DNA of 64,000 nt from NCBI GenBank assembly GCA_017557435.1, contig JAFYYR010000001.1, forward strand, positions 62,001-126,000, written 5' to 3'. Source of the stretch: Pseudobutyrivibrio sp. Lineage in GTDB: Bacteria; Bacillota; Clostridia; Lachnospirales; Lachnospiraceae. Below the pieces are notes generated by a model. The model searched no databases. It was not told the origin of the DNA and saw only the letters and a program-made list of their open reading frames with translations. Of the stretch, positions 31,864-40,273 are shown one piece after another. The translations under genes were made by a program, and so were the position numbers. The stretch's first letter is position 1. Every line of letters starts with the position of its first letter.

Positions 31864-34440
31864 ATGGCAGCATTTGATAGAGTATGTTCTGGTATTCCGC
31901 AAATGGATGAGCAGTTTGACAACATTAGATTTGGGGATAATGTTGTCTGGAGGGTGGATAAGCTAGAGGATTTTATGCTTTTTGCAGGTCCATACGTGAA
32001 GCAGGCAATAGAGGATGGGAGAAATCTAATTTATGTTAGATTTGCATCTCACGAGCCACTCTTTGAACCACAGGAAGGTTTGAAGATTGTTAATGTGGAA
32101 CTGTCCCACAGATTTGAGACTTTTACAGTTGCTATTCATGAAATAATTGAAAGGGAAGGTGTTGATGCCTTCTTTGTATTTGATTGTCTGTCAGAACTTC
32201 AGACTGCTTGGGCTACAGACCTTATGATGGGTAATTTTTTTCAAGTAACCTGCCCATATCTTTTTTCACTTGATACTGTGGCCTTCTTCCCATTGATTAG
32301 AGGTAAGCATTCATTTAAAGCAATAGCTAAAATTCGTGATACAACACAGCTATTTCTAGATGTTTATTCAGATTCAAAGCATGTATATGTAAGGCCAGAT
32401 AAGGTTTGGAATAGGTATTCTGAGACAATGTTTTTGCCTCATATTTATGAGCCTGAAAATGGTACATTTAAGCCGATGCTTGATGGTGTAATGGCTAGCC
32501 ATTTTTATCAGTTACTTGAAACTGAAACATCAAATGCAGACCGTGGAAACAAGGATAGCTGGGATAGATTTTTTGATATGACAAAGACCATGCACGAAAA
32601 TGGCATTGACGTCACTGAGCAGTGTAATAGGATGTGCAATATCATGATGAGCAGAGATGAAAGGATGCGCATCATGATAAAAGAAAACTTTAGGGTCGAG
32701 GATTATCTTAATGTGAAAAATAGGATGATTGGAACGGGCATGATAGGTGGAAAAGCCTGCGGAATGCTCCTTGCCAGAAAGATTATTGAGAACAGTAGGC
32801 CTGATATATTTGATAAGTTTGAGCCCCATGATTCCTTTTATGTGGGCTCTGATGTATTTTATACATTTATTGTGGAGAACCACTTTTGGGATATTAGGGT
32901 AAGACAGCGAAAGCCAGAAGAATATTTTAGTTTGGCGGAGGAGTTTGCAAATCGTCTAAAAACTGGAAAGTTTTCGCGAGATATGGAAGAAGATTTGGTT
33001 AAGCTTCTTGAGTATTACGGTCAAGATCCAATTATTGTAAGGTCAAGCTCTATTTTAGAAGACGGATTTGGCAATGCGTTTGCAGGAAAGTATGAATCAG
33101 TATTTTGCCCGAATGCAGGGGATATGGAACAAAGACTTTTGGAACTTGAGGATGCGATTCGTACAGTTTATGCTAGCACGATGAGTAAGTCAGCCTTAGA
33201 TTATAGAAATCGTCGTGGACTGCAGGCAAGAGATGAGCAGATGGCTCTTTTGATTCAGAGAGTTTCGGGTTCATATTATGGGGATTATTATATGCCTTGT
33301 GCAGCAGGCGTTGGTTATTCATACAGCCCATATCGATTTATGGAAAGTCTGCAGCCAACAGCAGGAATGCTTCGTCTTGTAATGGGACTTGGAACGTCAG
33401 CAGTGGATAGAACGGAGGGCTCATATCCAAGACTTGTAAGCCTTGATAAGCCAAAGGCCTCAACAGCGAAAAATAGCATCGAAAAACATAGATATTCGCA
33501 GAAGAAATTGGAACTTATTAATCGAGCTGAAGGGAAGTTGCAGCAGGTAGAGCTGGATACAATAAAACCATTTATGCCATTTTATTTGCAGGGCTTGCTT
33601 TTAGAACATGATTATGAGGCAGAAAGCATCTATCGTGAACAGGGACATCCTAGAGATATACAGTTTATTTCTTGCAATGGAATAGTTGCAAAGGATGAAT
33701 TAATGGCTCAGATGAAAGACATTTTGAGAACTATTCAAGAAACATATGAATATCCTGTGGACACAGAGTTTACTATCAATTTTGCTGAGAATGGAGATTA
33801 TGTAATTAACATTCTGCAGTGTCGACCTCTTCAGATTTTTGAGGATTCAATGGATTTTGAAATGCCGGAAAATATTGATGAAAATAAGATTTTATTTGAA
33901 TGCGAAAAGTCTTCAATGGGATTATCCAGAGTGGAAAAGATGGATTTAATAGTCTACGTTGATGCTGTTAAATATTACAACATGGACTACAAGGATAAGT
34001 ACATTATTGCTAATGCCATCGGAAAGATAAATTGGAAGATGCGTAATCAGGGAAAAAAGATGCTTCTCATGGTACCAGGGCGCATTGGAACAACATCTCC
34101 TGAGCTTGGAGTACCTACAGCATTTGCGGATATAAGTGAGTTTGAAGCAATTTGCGAGATTGCAAATTCTGAGGCGGGATACAATCCAGAGCTTTCTTAT
34201 GGAAGCCATTTCTTCCAGGACCTAGTGGAATCAGGAATACTATATAATGCCATTTTTGAAAATGAAAAGACGAAGGTCTTTAATATGGGATTGTTGAAGG
34301 GATATAAGAATATTTTGGTAGAGATGGATAGCAAATATAGGGAGATAGAAGAAATAGTAAAAGTGTATGATGTTTCCGAAAAGGATATTTACTTATGCAA
34401 TGACATGAAAAATGAAAGAATAATATGTTATGAGAGATAG
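31864..34440 (+). CDS. degenerate KaiC-like domain fused to PPDK-type ATP-grasp domain
   Basis: An 858-residue soluble protein. Residues 1-175 resemble RAD55/KaiC: SGIPQMDEQFDNIRFGDNVVW corresponds to the KaiC entry segment. Where the Walker A should be, it reads RVDKLEDF, so ATP binding there is probably lost; VDAFFVFDCLSEL resembles Walker B. From about 290 a PEP synthase/PPDK N-terminal ATP-binding domain follows: GGKACG (295-300), IVRSSSILED (391-400), FAGKYESVF (406-414) and LQCRPLQ (near 650). The phosphohistidine and PEP-binding domains are absent. A further domain (about 660-858) is unrecognised. Reaction unknown. ATG 31864 has GGGGGAA 6 nt upstream. It is adjacent to the alarmone synthetase gene. 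Confidence 0.65.
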   Translation: MAAFDRVCSGIPQMDEQFDNIRFGDNVVWRVDKLEDFMLFAGPYVKQAIEDGRNLIYVRFASHEPLFEPQEGLKIVNVELSHRFETFTVAIHEIIEREGVDAFFVFDCLSELQTAWATDLMMGNFFQVTCPYLFSLDTVAFFPLIRGKHSFKAIAKIRDTTQLFLDVYSDSKHVYVRPDKVWNRYSETMFLPHIYEPENGTFKPMLDGVMASHFYQLLETETSNADRGNKDSWDRFFDMTKTMHENGIDVTEQCNRMCNIMMSRDERMRIMIKENFRVEDYLNVKNRMIGTGMIGGKACGMLLARKIIENSRPDIFDKFEPHDSFYVGSDVFYTFIVENHFWDIRVRQRKPEEYFSLAEEFANRLKTGKFSRDMEEDLVKLLEYYGQDPIIVRSSSILEDGFGNAFAGKYESVFCPNAGDMEQRLLELEDAIRTVYASTMSKSALDYRNRRGLQARDEQMALLIQRVSGSYYGDYYMPCAAGVGYSYSPYRFMESLQPTAGMLRLVMGLGTSAVDRTEGSYPRLVSLDKPKASTAKNSIEKHRYSQKKLELINRAEGKLQQVELDTIKPFMPFYLQGLLLEHDYEAESIYREQGHPRDIQFISCNGIVAKDELMAQMKDILRTIQETYEYPVDTEFTINFAENGDYVINILQCRPLQIFEDSMDFEMPENIDENKILFECEKSSMGLSRVEKMDLIVYVDAVKYYNMDYKDKYIIANAIGKINWKMRNQGKKMLLMVPGRIGTTSPELGVPTAFADISEFEAICEIANSEAGYNPELSYGSHFFQDLVESGILYNAIFENEKTKVFNMGLLKGYKNILVEMDSKYREIEEIVKVYDVSEKDIYLCNDMKNERIICYER

Positions 34441-34445
34441 AATTA

Positions 34446-34454
34446 TGCTATTAT
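34446..34454 (+). promoter_or_regulatory. extended -10 promoter, possibly giving leaderless sfsA mRNA
   Basis: TGCTATTAT forms an extended -10 (TG at 34446-34447, TATTAT at 34449-34454). Only six bases separate it from the sfsA ATG (34461), so the predicted transcription start falls on or next to the start codon. No ribosome binding site is visible. Confidence 0.5.
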
Positions 34455-34460
34455 CTTTCC

Positions 34461-35123
34461 ATGAAATATGAATGCATCGTAGAAGCAAAATTTATATCTA
34501 GACCAAATAGATTTATAGCCCATGTAGATATTGATGGTACAGAAGTAGTTGTCCACGTGAAAAATACAGGGCGATGCAAGGAACTTTTAATACCAGGATG
34601 CCGGGTTTATCTTGAAAAAGCTACTAATCCAGAGAGGAAAACGCCCTATGACTTAGTAGCTGTAGATACACCTACTGGCATAGTAAATATAGATTCTCAA
34701 GCACCAAATGCCGTAGTAAAAGAGTGGCTTTTAAAGCAGGACTATGACCTGGTTGTGCCTGAGTACAAATACGGGAATTCTAGAATCGATTTTTACATGG
34801 AAAAAGGAGAGGATAAATATCTTCTTGAGGTAAAGGGCTGCACCCTGATAAAAGATGGGATAGGCTACTTCCCTGATGCGCCTACAGAGCGAGGAGTAAA
34901 GCACCTTAGAGAACTTACCGCAGCCATAGACAAAGGATACAAAGCCATGGCAGCCTTTGTAATTCAAGTGGAGGGCGTCAGTGAGGTAAGACCAAACATA
35001 GAGACCCATCCAGAGTTTGGGGTAGCTCTAAAAGAGGCAGAAGAAGCAGGGGTAGAAGTGCTATTTTTAGAATGCAATGTGAAAAAAGATGAGCTTACAG
35101 TAAAAGCTTCTAAATCATTATGA
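34461..35123 (+). CDS. sfsA: SfsA family DNA/RNA nuclease-like protein
   Basis: A 220-residue SfsA protein. The N-terminal OB-like part has FISRPNRFIAHVDIDG and VKNTGRCKELLIPG. The C-terminal PD-(D/E)xK-like domain has SRIDFYMEK, YLLEVKGCTLIKDG and FPDAPTERGVKHLREL. SfsA was first described for maltose-gene expression in E. coli; its biochemical role is still unclear. No Shine-Dalgarno precedes the ATG, and a promoter -10 lies 6 nt upstream. Its last codons lie in the terminator stem. Confidence 0.94.
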   Translation: MKYECIVEAKFISRPNRFIAHVDIDGTEVVVHVKNTGRCKELLIPGCRVYLEKATNPERKTPYDLVAVDTPTGIVNIDSQAPNAVVKEWLLKQDYDLVVPEYKYGNSRIDFYMEKGEDKYLLEVKGCTLIKDGIGYFPDAPTERGVKHLRELTAAIDKGYKAMAAFVIQVEGVSEVRPNIETHPEFGVALKEAEEAGVEVLFLECNVKKDELTVKASKSL

Positions 35124-35137
35124 TTTAGAAGCTTTTT
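35102..35137. terminator. bidirectional terminator shared by sfsA and the DUF1294 gene
   Basis: A perfect sixteen-bp stem (35102-35117 with 35121-35136), loop TTA, AAAA on the left and TTTTT on the right. The sfsA stop (35121-35123) and the opposing stop (35125-35127) both lie in the hairpin. Confidence 0.92.
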
Positions 35138-35397
35138 GTATATATTAGCCACCCTACAACCAGATGAATTGCAAGAATTAAAGGCATTCCAATGACGAAA
35201 TACCAGTGTTTTGTTTTGTGGCGGAAGAGATACATGCCTAAAAGAGTGCCGATGCTTCCACCGATGGCGCTGACTAAAAATAGAGTCTTCTCAGGGATGC
35301 GCCATTGATTGGAAATAGCTCTTTTTTTATCGATTCCCATCACAGCAAGACCAAGTGCATTCATCATAACCAAATAAGAAATAATAAGATCTTTCAT
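35125..35397 (-). CDS. DUF1294 family membrane protein
   Basis: A 90-residue membrane protein of the DUF1294 family with three predicted helices. The family core GIDKKRAISNQWRIPE (about 21-36) and LFLVSAIGGSIGTLLGMYLFRHKTKH are clear. Function unknown. The ATG at 35397 has a weak site (GGGAGAT, 35404-35410). It converges on sfsA, with the stop codons one base apart. Confidence 0.88.
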   Translation of the reverse strand: MKDLIISYLVMMNALGLAVMGIDKKRAISNQWRIPEKTLFLVSAIGGSIGTLLGMYLFRHKTKHWYFVIGMPLILAIHLVVGWLIYTKSF

Positions 35398-35521
35398 AAA
35401 ATATCTCCCTAGAAATGTTATGAATCTATTATAAAAAAATTAAAATAAAATATGCAAACTATTTGTCTAAAAGGAAAAAAGATTTATCATATAAGCAGGG
35501 ATTAGGAAATGGGAGAATGAT

Positions 35522-36142
35522 ATGCTTAGTAAGACACATTTAGCAATAGGAGTGGCCAGCTCTCTTACTATTCTTGCACCTGATACATTGCAGGAGCTAT
35601 GCCCAATAGTTATAGGAGCATCGGTTGGAAGTATTCTTTGTGATATAGATTGTAAAATTGGTGTATCAAAGGATGCAGTTTTAGGAAGAGCTATAGCAAC
35701 TATACTATCGGTGGCGGCATTGTATATAGATATATATGCTCATGGAAGCATGTTTGAATATTTCATGCAGACACATATTATTTCTTTGCTTCTGGGGCTT
35801 TTAATAATATTGATTACGGGGTATTTTGCTAGAGAATCAGTGCATAGGGGATTTTCACATTCGCTGATGGCATTTGGACTATATGGCATAGGAATATTTT
35901 TGTTTTCAAAGCCAGTGCTTTTAGGATTTATTATAGGATTTGCTTCCCATCTATTATTGGACATTTTAAACTATCGTCCAGTCCAGCTATTTTACCCTAG
36001 AGAAAAGGGAGTAAGCCTTAAAATATGCAAAGCCAAATCAAAGCTTAATATTGTAATTATGATCGTAGGATATATATGGCTTATTGCTGTGTGCGCTTTA
36101 AACTATCAGCATTTCCTGGTTTTAATGCCCCAAAGGGGGTAA
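35522..36142 (+). CDS. YdjM/DUF457-type membrane-bound metal-dependent hydrolase
   Basis: A 206-residue membrane protein. It begins with the KTHLAIGVA histidine motif and contains GSILCDIDCKIG and HRGFSHSLMAF. FASHLLLDILN is the metal-site set of the YdjM (LexA-regulated, inner-membrane) family. Four to five membrane helices are predicted. The reaction is not established. GGGAGA precedes the ATG. A possible promoter TTGTCT-16 bp-TATCAT lies at 35463-35490. Confidence 0.85.
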   Translation: MLSKTHLAIGVASSLTILAPDTLQELCPIVIGASVGSILCDIDCKIGVSKDAVLGRAIATILSVAALYIDIYAHGSMFEYFMQTHIISLLLGLLIILITGYFARESVHRGFSHSLMAFGLYGIGIFLFSKPVLLGFIIGFASHLLLDILNYRPVQLFYPREKGVSLKICKAKSKLNIVIMIVGYIWLIAVCALNYQHFLVLMPQRG

Positions 36143-36231
36143 AGGCATAACTCTTTATGCATAGTGCACAGTTTTAGATATTGCAATTTGTTTAATTTGT
36201 ATATTTACCCAATGGAACTTTCTAAAAAAGG

Positions 36232-36240
36232 TGGTATTCT
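36232..36240 (+). promoter_or_regulatory. extended -10 promoter of the 28-codon gene
   Basis: TGGTATTCT forms a TG-n-TATTCT extended -10. The region at -35 (about 36212-36217) is only weakly similar to consensus. The start would be about 36247, leaving a 34-nt leader with AGGAGG. Confidence 0.5.
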
Positions 36241-36280
36241 AATGGTGTAATTAGGAATCAGCTTGATAGGAGGTTAGAAG

Positions 36281-36367
36281 ATGGGCTTATTTAGAGAGTT
36301 ATTTGACAGCGAAAACGGCACATTAATGACATTCGTTGAGTTTTTAAAGAGCGGATATGTCGACTAA
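36281..36367 (+). CDS. 28-residue small protein, unknown
   Basis: A 28-codon frame beginning MGLFRELFDSENG and ending KSGYVD, with AGGAGG at 36269-36274 six bases before the ATG. It has its own extended -10 promoter, and a strong terminator begins 24 bases after the stop. It is amphipathic (F, L and M against D, E and K) with no membrane helix. I do not recognise it. The complete set of signals around so short a frame makes chance unlikely. A regulatory RNA that happens to contain a frame is the alternative. Confidence 0.6.
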   Translation: MGLFRELFDSENGTLMTFVEFLKSGYVD

Positions 36368-36390
36368 ATAAATTTGAAAAAGCATTTCGG

Positions 36391-36422
36391 AGTGTCCTTA
36401 TAAAGGGGCACTTCTTTTTTTT
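36391..36422 (+). terminator. terminator after the 28-codon gene
   Basis: The stem AGTGTCCTT/AGGGGCACT (36391-36399, 36404-36412; two G-T pairs), loop ATAA, then TCTTTTTTTT. Confidence 0.88.
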
Positions 36423-36489
36423 ATAATTATATCAACGAAAACCTGTAGGAGAATTACTTGTATTTTGTACGGAATCAGGAGGTGTTGAT

Positions 36490-37014
36490 ATGGAGAAAAA
36501 TATTAAAATATATATAGACATGGATGGGTGCATAGCCAAGTGGAATATGAATGCATCCATAGAAGATACATTTGAGCCGGGTTATTTTGCAGGATTGGAG
36601 CCGGACGAGAGATTAATAGATACAGTTAAGATGCTATCGAAAGAATACGATGTCAGCATTTTATCAGCGGTTTATCAGGACAATCACTCGGTGGATGATA
36701 AAATAAAGTGGCTTAATAATAATGGGTTAGGCTACCTGCAGCGGATATTTGTACCTTATGGCGAGTCCAAGCAAAATTATATTGATCAGAGTTTTACATC
36801 CATTTTAATTGACGATTATTCGAAAAATTTAGAGGAGTGGATTTTAGGTAAAAATTGTTTCGGAATCAAGTATCTCAACGGAATTAATGCTACAAAGGGC
36901 TTGTGGAATGGGTTTATGATTTCCAGCCGAATGAATCCTAGCGCCATGTACACAACCATCAAAGGAATTGTGTCGCAATTAATTGTGCAAAACGCACTTG
37001 CAAAAACAGCATAG
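36490..37014 (+). CDS. 5'(3')-deoxyribonucleotidase-like HAD protein
   Basis: A 174-residue HAD-fold protein. Motif I is YIDMDGCIAKW (residues 8-18) with the nucleophile and acid Asp, motif II is near SILSAVY, and motif IV ILIDDYSKNL supplies the metal aspartates. Length and the start resemble the NT5C/YorS group that dephosphorylates (deoxy)nucleotides; such proteins are often phage-derived. AGGAGG precedes the ATG. The rubrerythrin promoter overlaps its 3' end. Confidence 0.72.
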   Translation: MEKNIKIYIDMDGCIAKWNMNASIEDTFEPGYFAGLEPDERLIDTVKMLSKEYDVSILSAVYQDNHSVDDKIKWLNNNGLGYLQRIFVPYGESKQNYIDQSFTSILIDDYSKNLEEWILGKNCFGIKYLNGINATKGLWNGFMISSRMNPSAMYTTIKGIVSQLIVQNALAKTA

Positions 37015-37026
37015 ATTAGCGATAAT
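36998..37026 (+). promoter_or_regulatory. promoter of rubrerythrin
   Basis: TTGCAA (36998-37003), 17 bp, GATAAT (37021-37026). The -35 lies in the last codons of the upstream nucleotidase gene. The leader is about 40 nt and contains two purine-rich ribosome-binding-like stretches. Confidence 0.65.
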
Positions 37027-37073
37027 CAAAACAAAGGGGAGGAGAGTTTATTGGTGTAAAAGGAGGATACGAA

Positions 37074-37616
37074 ATGGCAGAAAACAAATACGCAGGTACT
37101 AAGACCGAGAAGAACTTATGGGAGGCATTTGCTGGCGAGTCTATGGCTCGCAACAAATATACATATTTTGCTTCAGTTGCTAAGAAGGCTGGTTATGAGC
37201 AGATTGCAGCATTATTCTTAAAGACAGCTGACAATGAGAAGGAGCATGCTAAGCTTTGGTTCAAGGCTTTAGGCGGTGTTGGTACTACTCCTGAAAATCT
37301 TCTTCACGCAGCAGAGGGTGAGAATGCTGAGTGGACAGATATGTATGATCGTATGGCTAAGGAAGCTGACGAGGAAGGATTCCCAGAGCTTGCAGCACAG
37401 TTTAGAGGTGTAGCAGCTATTGAGAAGGCTCACGAGGAGCGCTATCGCAAGCTTCTTAACAACGTAGAGGCAATGGAAGTATTCAAGAAGAGTGGCGTAA
37501 CTATGTGGGAATGCCGCAACTGTGGTCACATTGTAGTTGGTACAGAGGCTCCAGAGGTTTGCCCAGTTTGCAAGCATCCAAAGGCATACTTCGAGGTTAG
37601 AGAAGAGAATTATTAA
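37074..37616 (+). CDS. rbr: rubrerythrin
   Basis: A 180-residue rubrerythrin. The N-terminal di-iron four-helix bundle has the Glu/His ligands in [21 protein letters not shown] and [11 protein letters not shown]. The C-terminal rubredoxin domain has CRNCG (about 143-147) and CPVCKHP (about 158-164). It reduces hydrogen peroxide in anaerobes. AAAGGAGGA lies before the ATG. It is monocistronic, with promoter and terminator. Confidence 0.97.
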   Translation: MAENKYAGTKTEKNLWEAFAGESMARNKYTYFASVAKKAGYEQIAALFLKTADNEKEHAKLWFKALGGVGTTPENLLHAAEGENAEWTDMYDRMAKEADEEGFPELAAQFRGVAAIEKAHEERYRKLLNNVEAMEVFKKSGVTMWECRNCGHIVVGTEAPEVCPVCKHPKAYFEVREENY

Positions 37617-37642
37617 TTCCTAATCTAAGGATTTGTTTTTTC

Positions 37643-37682
37643 CAGGGTCAATGTTGATTAGTTCAGCATGGCCCTGATTTTA
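37643..37682 (+). terminator. terminator after rubrerythrin
   Basis: A long imperfect stem (37643-37657 with 37663-37676; one bulge and wobble pairs) closed by CAGGG/CCCTG, then ATTTTAT. Confidence 0.75.
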
Positions 37683-37704
37683 TAAGACTATTAAGGAGGA
37701 TGAC

Positions 37705-38007
37705 ATGGTAAAGCACGTTATTTTATGGACTTTAAAAGAAGAGTATTCTAATGAGGAAAAGGCTAAAATCAAGGCTGGTATCAAAGAGGGCCTTGAGGCA
37801 CTTCAGGGTAAGATTCCAGGATTAATTGATATCAAAGTATACACAGAAGGATTACCTAGCTCTAACGCAGACTTGATGCTTGATTCATCATTCGAGGATG
37901 AGGCTTCCCTTAAGGGTTATGCAGTACATCCAGAGCATGTTGCTGTAGCAGATGGCAAGGTACGTCCATACACAGCATCAAGAGTATGCCTTGATTACGA
38001 GGTATAG
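37705..38007 (+). CDS. Dabb (stress-responsive alpha/beta-barrel) domain protein
   Basis: A 100-residue dimeric ferredoxin-like Dabb domain protein. It has VKHVILWTLKEE at the start, an IKAGIKEGLEALQGKIPGL helix, and the conserved YAVHPEHVAVADGKVRP block. Members are small oligomeric proteins of varied or unknown function. AAGGAGG precedes the ATG. The gap to the dehydrogenase gene is 30 bp, so they may be co-transcribed. Confidence 0.88.
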   Translation: MVKHVILWTLKEEYSNEEKAKIKAGIKEGLEALQGKIPGLIDIKVYTEGLPSSNADLMLDSSFEDEASLKGYAVHPEHVAVADGKVRPYTASRVCLDYEV

Positions 38008-38037
38008 AATCCTAATAACATAGAAAAGAGACGTAAA

Positions 38038-38976
38038 ATGAAGATAGTATTCCTAGACAGAAAAACAATAGGAGAAGATATTGATCTTTCAGGTTTTGAG
38101 AGATTTGGAGAGGTTGTAATTTACGATTATTCCACACCTGACCAGGTGTTAGAGAGAGTTGAGGATGCAGATATTATCGTCCTTAACAAGGTGCCAGTTA
38201 ATGAGTCCACTATTTCATCAGCTAAGAATCTTAAGCTTGTATGTGTGACAGCTACTGGAACTAACAATCTAGACAAGGATTATCTTGCAAGCAGAGGCAT
38301 AGAGTGGAGAAATGTTGCTGGATACTCTACAGAGGCAGTTGCCCAGCATACACTTGCTTTAGTGTTACATTTATATGAGCACCTAAGCTACTATGATGAT
38401 TATGTAAAAAGTGAGCGCTATGTAGATGATAAGATGTTCACTCATTTTGAAAAGCATTTTAACGAAATCAGCGGCAAGACATGGGGTATAATCGGACTTG
38501 GCGCAATAGGAAGCAGAGTGGCAGAGATTGCCACATGCCTTGGAGCTCAGGTTGTTTACTATTCTACAACTGGACGTAATCACTCAGATATCTACAAGGA
38601 AGTGGATTTTGATACACTTTTATCCACATCAGATATCATTACTATCCACGCACCACTTGATGAAAATACACTACATTTAATTGATAAGTCTGCTCTGGAG
38701 AAGATGAAAAACACAGCAGTCCTGGTAAATGTGGGAAGAGGTCCTATCATTGTGGAAAAAGACTTAGCTGAGGCTCTAGAATGTGGACAAATTGCGGCAG
38801 CAGGCCTTGATGTACTTGATGTAGAGCCAATGTCTAGTGACAATCCACTTGTTAGAATCAAGGACAGCACTAAGCTTCTTATCACTCCTCATATTGCATG
38901 GGCTGCTGTAGAGGCGAGACAGCGACTTATGAAAATTATCGAGGGACAGATAGAGGACATCATTTCTTCAAAATAA
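38038..38976 (+). CDS. D-2-hydroxyacid dehydrogenase
   Basis: A 312-residue NAD-dependent D-isomer dehydrogenase. The cofactor loop is GLGAIGSRVAEIATCLG (about 154-170). The catalytic Arg is in NVGRGPIIVE (about 230-239), the Glu lies in the DVLDVEPM segment, and the His is in TPHIAWA. The N-terminus is a 2-HacidDH catalytic half. Relatives act as hydroxypyruvate, glycerate or 2-hydroxyisocaproate dehydrogenases; substrate unknown. Only a weak ribosome binding site (AGAGACG) is seen. Confidence 0.9.
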   Translation: MKIVFLDRKTIGEDIDLSGFERFGEVVIYDYSTPDQVLERVEDADIIVLNKVPVNESTISSAKNLKLVCVTATGTNNLDKDYLASRGIEWRNVAGYSTEAVAQHTLALVLHLYEHLSYYDDYVKSERYVDDKMFTHFEKHFNEISGKTWGIIGLGAIGSRVAEIATCLGAQVVYYSTTGRNHSDIYKEVDFDTLLSTSDIITIHAPLDENTLHLIDKSALEKMKNTAVLVNVGRGPIIVEKDLAEALECGQIAAAGLDVLDVEPMSSDNPLVRIKDSTKLLITPHIAWAAVEARQRLMKIIEGQIEDIISSK

Positions 38977-39023
38977 TCTGATAAACTGAAGTTCCTAAGT
39001 AATTGAAAATGGGGACTTGGCTT

Positions 39024-39200
39024 ATGGATTTTAACTACGAAGATGAAAACAAGCCATACTCATCAGATGATGCGTATGAAGACTTAGAGAAGATTCGCGA
39101 TATACTACACGATGCTCAGATGCGGATTAATAAGGACAAAATAAATAAGGCAGATATCGATGTTAGTATAAACATAGATTTACCGAACTCAAATAAATAG
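39024..39200 (+). CDS. small acidic protein of unknown function
   Basis: A 58-residue protein I do not recognise. It starts MDFNYEDENKPYSSDDAY, then has a helix (EDLEKIRDILHDAQMRINKD) and a C-terminal beta-like tail (DIDVSINIDLP). ATG 39024 follows GGGGAC (39010-39015 region); TTG 39003 and ATG 39009 in frame lack a site. A terminator follows at once, so it is probably the last gene of the Dabb-dehydrogenase transcript. Confidence 0.6.
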   Translation: MDFNYEDENKPYSSDDAYEDLEKIRDILHDAQMRINKDKINKADIDVSINIDLPNSNK

Positions 39201-39232
39201 AAAAGGCTGTAATAACAGTCTTTTCTTTATGT
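39201..39232 (+). terminator. terminator after the small acidic protein gene
   Basis: The stem AAAAGGCTGT/ACAGTCTTTT (39201-39210, 39215-39224; one G-T pair), loop AATA, then CTTTAT. Confidence 0.75.
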
Positions 39233-39272
39233 TTTTATAGAGAGTAATTGAAAATAGAAAGAGAGAATTATT

Positions 39273-40184
39273 ATGTGGTTATTTTTCGCGCTTGCGACAA
39301 CATTAATTTGGGGTCTAGCGGAGCTATTTTATAAGAAGGGTGCAAGGCCAGATGAGAAATACGCTCACCTTAAAATATGCGTCTGCGTTGGTTTCATAAT
39401 GGGTATTCATGCCACATTTACACTTATAACAGGAGGTATTGGATATAATCCAGCCAACTTGATTAATTATCTTCCAGTGTCACTTTGCTATATCATTTCA
39501 ATGGCATTCTCATTTTTTGGAATGAGATTTATAGAAGAGTCAATTTCAGATCCTATTGAGAATACATCAGGTGCTATATGTTCACTATTAGCAGTAATTA
39601 TTTTAGGTGAGACAATTGCATTTGGCTCAGCAGTAGCTATTGTAATTATAGTAATCGGTATCTTAGGTATAGGATTTTTGGATAACACAGGGGATACTGA
39701 CAGAAAGAAAAAACTTGGAAAGAAGATGGCTGTTATTGCATTTGCAATGCCATTTTGCTACGCAATTATCGATGCGATAGGAAGCCTTCTTGATATATAT
39801 TTCTTAGATATTGAGACTAGTCCTCTTACAAATGTAACTGAAAAGACAATTGAGGATGTGGCCAATACATCATACGAGATTACATTTTTTATCTGCGCAG
39901 TAATTATTCTTATTTTCCTGAAAATAAAGGGAGTGAAGTTTGAGCTGCCAACTCAAAGAGATAAGATTTTAGCTGGTGTTTGCGAGACAGCAGGCCAGTT
40001 CACATACGTATATGCCATGAGTGGTGATGGAGCAATTGCTGCACCTATCATTTCATCAGTGTGTGTAGTATCACTTATATTATCTAGATTAGTTTTGAAA
40101 GAGAAGCTTACCAAGCTTCAATATTTCTTCCTGTTTTTAGTAATTGCAGGTATTCTTACCCTTGCAGTGATTGAGGGTGACTAG
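39273..40184 (+). CDS. EamA/DMT-superfamily transporter
   Basis: A 303-residue protein with about ten membrane helices in two EamA halves. The first starts LFFALATTLIWGLAELFYKKGA; the second ends with APIISSVCVVSLILSRLVLKEKL, the family-typical tail. An unusual hydrophilic loop of about 25 residues (SPLTNVTEKTIEDVANTSYE, about 188-212) interrupts the second half. The substrate of this metabolite exporter/importer family cannot be told. GAGAGA precedes the ATG. Confidence 0.88.
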   Translation: MWLFFALATTLIWGLAELFYKKGARPDEKYAHLKICVCVGFIMGIHATFTLITGGIGYNPANLINYLPVSLCYIISMAFSFFGMRFIEESISDPIENTSGAICSLLAVIILGETIAFGSAVAIVIIVIGILGIGFLDNTGDTDRKKKLGKKMAVIAFAMPFCYAIIDAIGSLLDIYFLDIETSPLTNVTEKTIEDVANTSYEITFFICAVIILIFLKIKGVKFELPTQRDKILAGVCETAGQFTYVYAMSGDGAIAAPIISSVCVVSLILSRLVLKEKLTKLQYFFLFLVIAGILTLAVIEGD

Positions 40185-40273
40185 GATAGATGGTATAATA
40201 TTTCAATAGTGTGTAATATTTTGGGGATAGATATTGGAAATATTGGTTTTTGCGTGATGTTAGGAGGGGAAGT

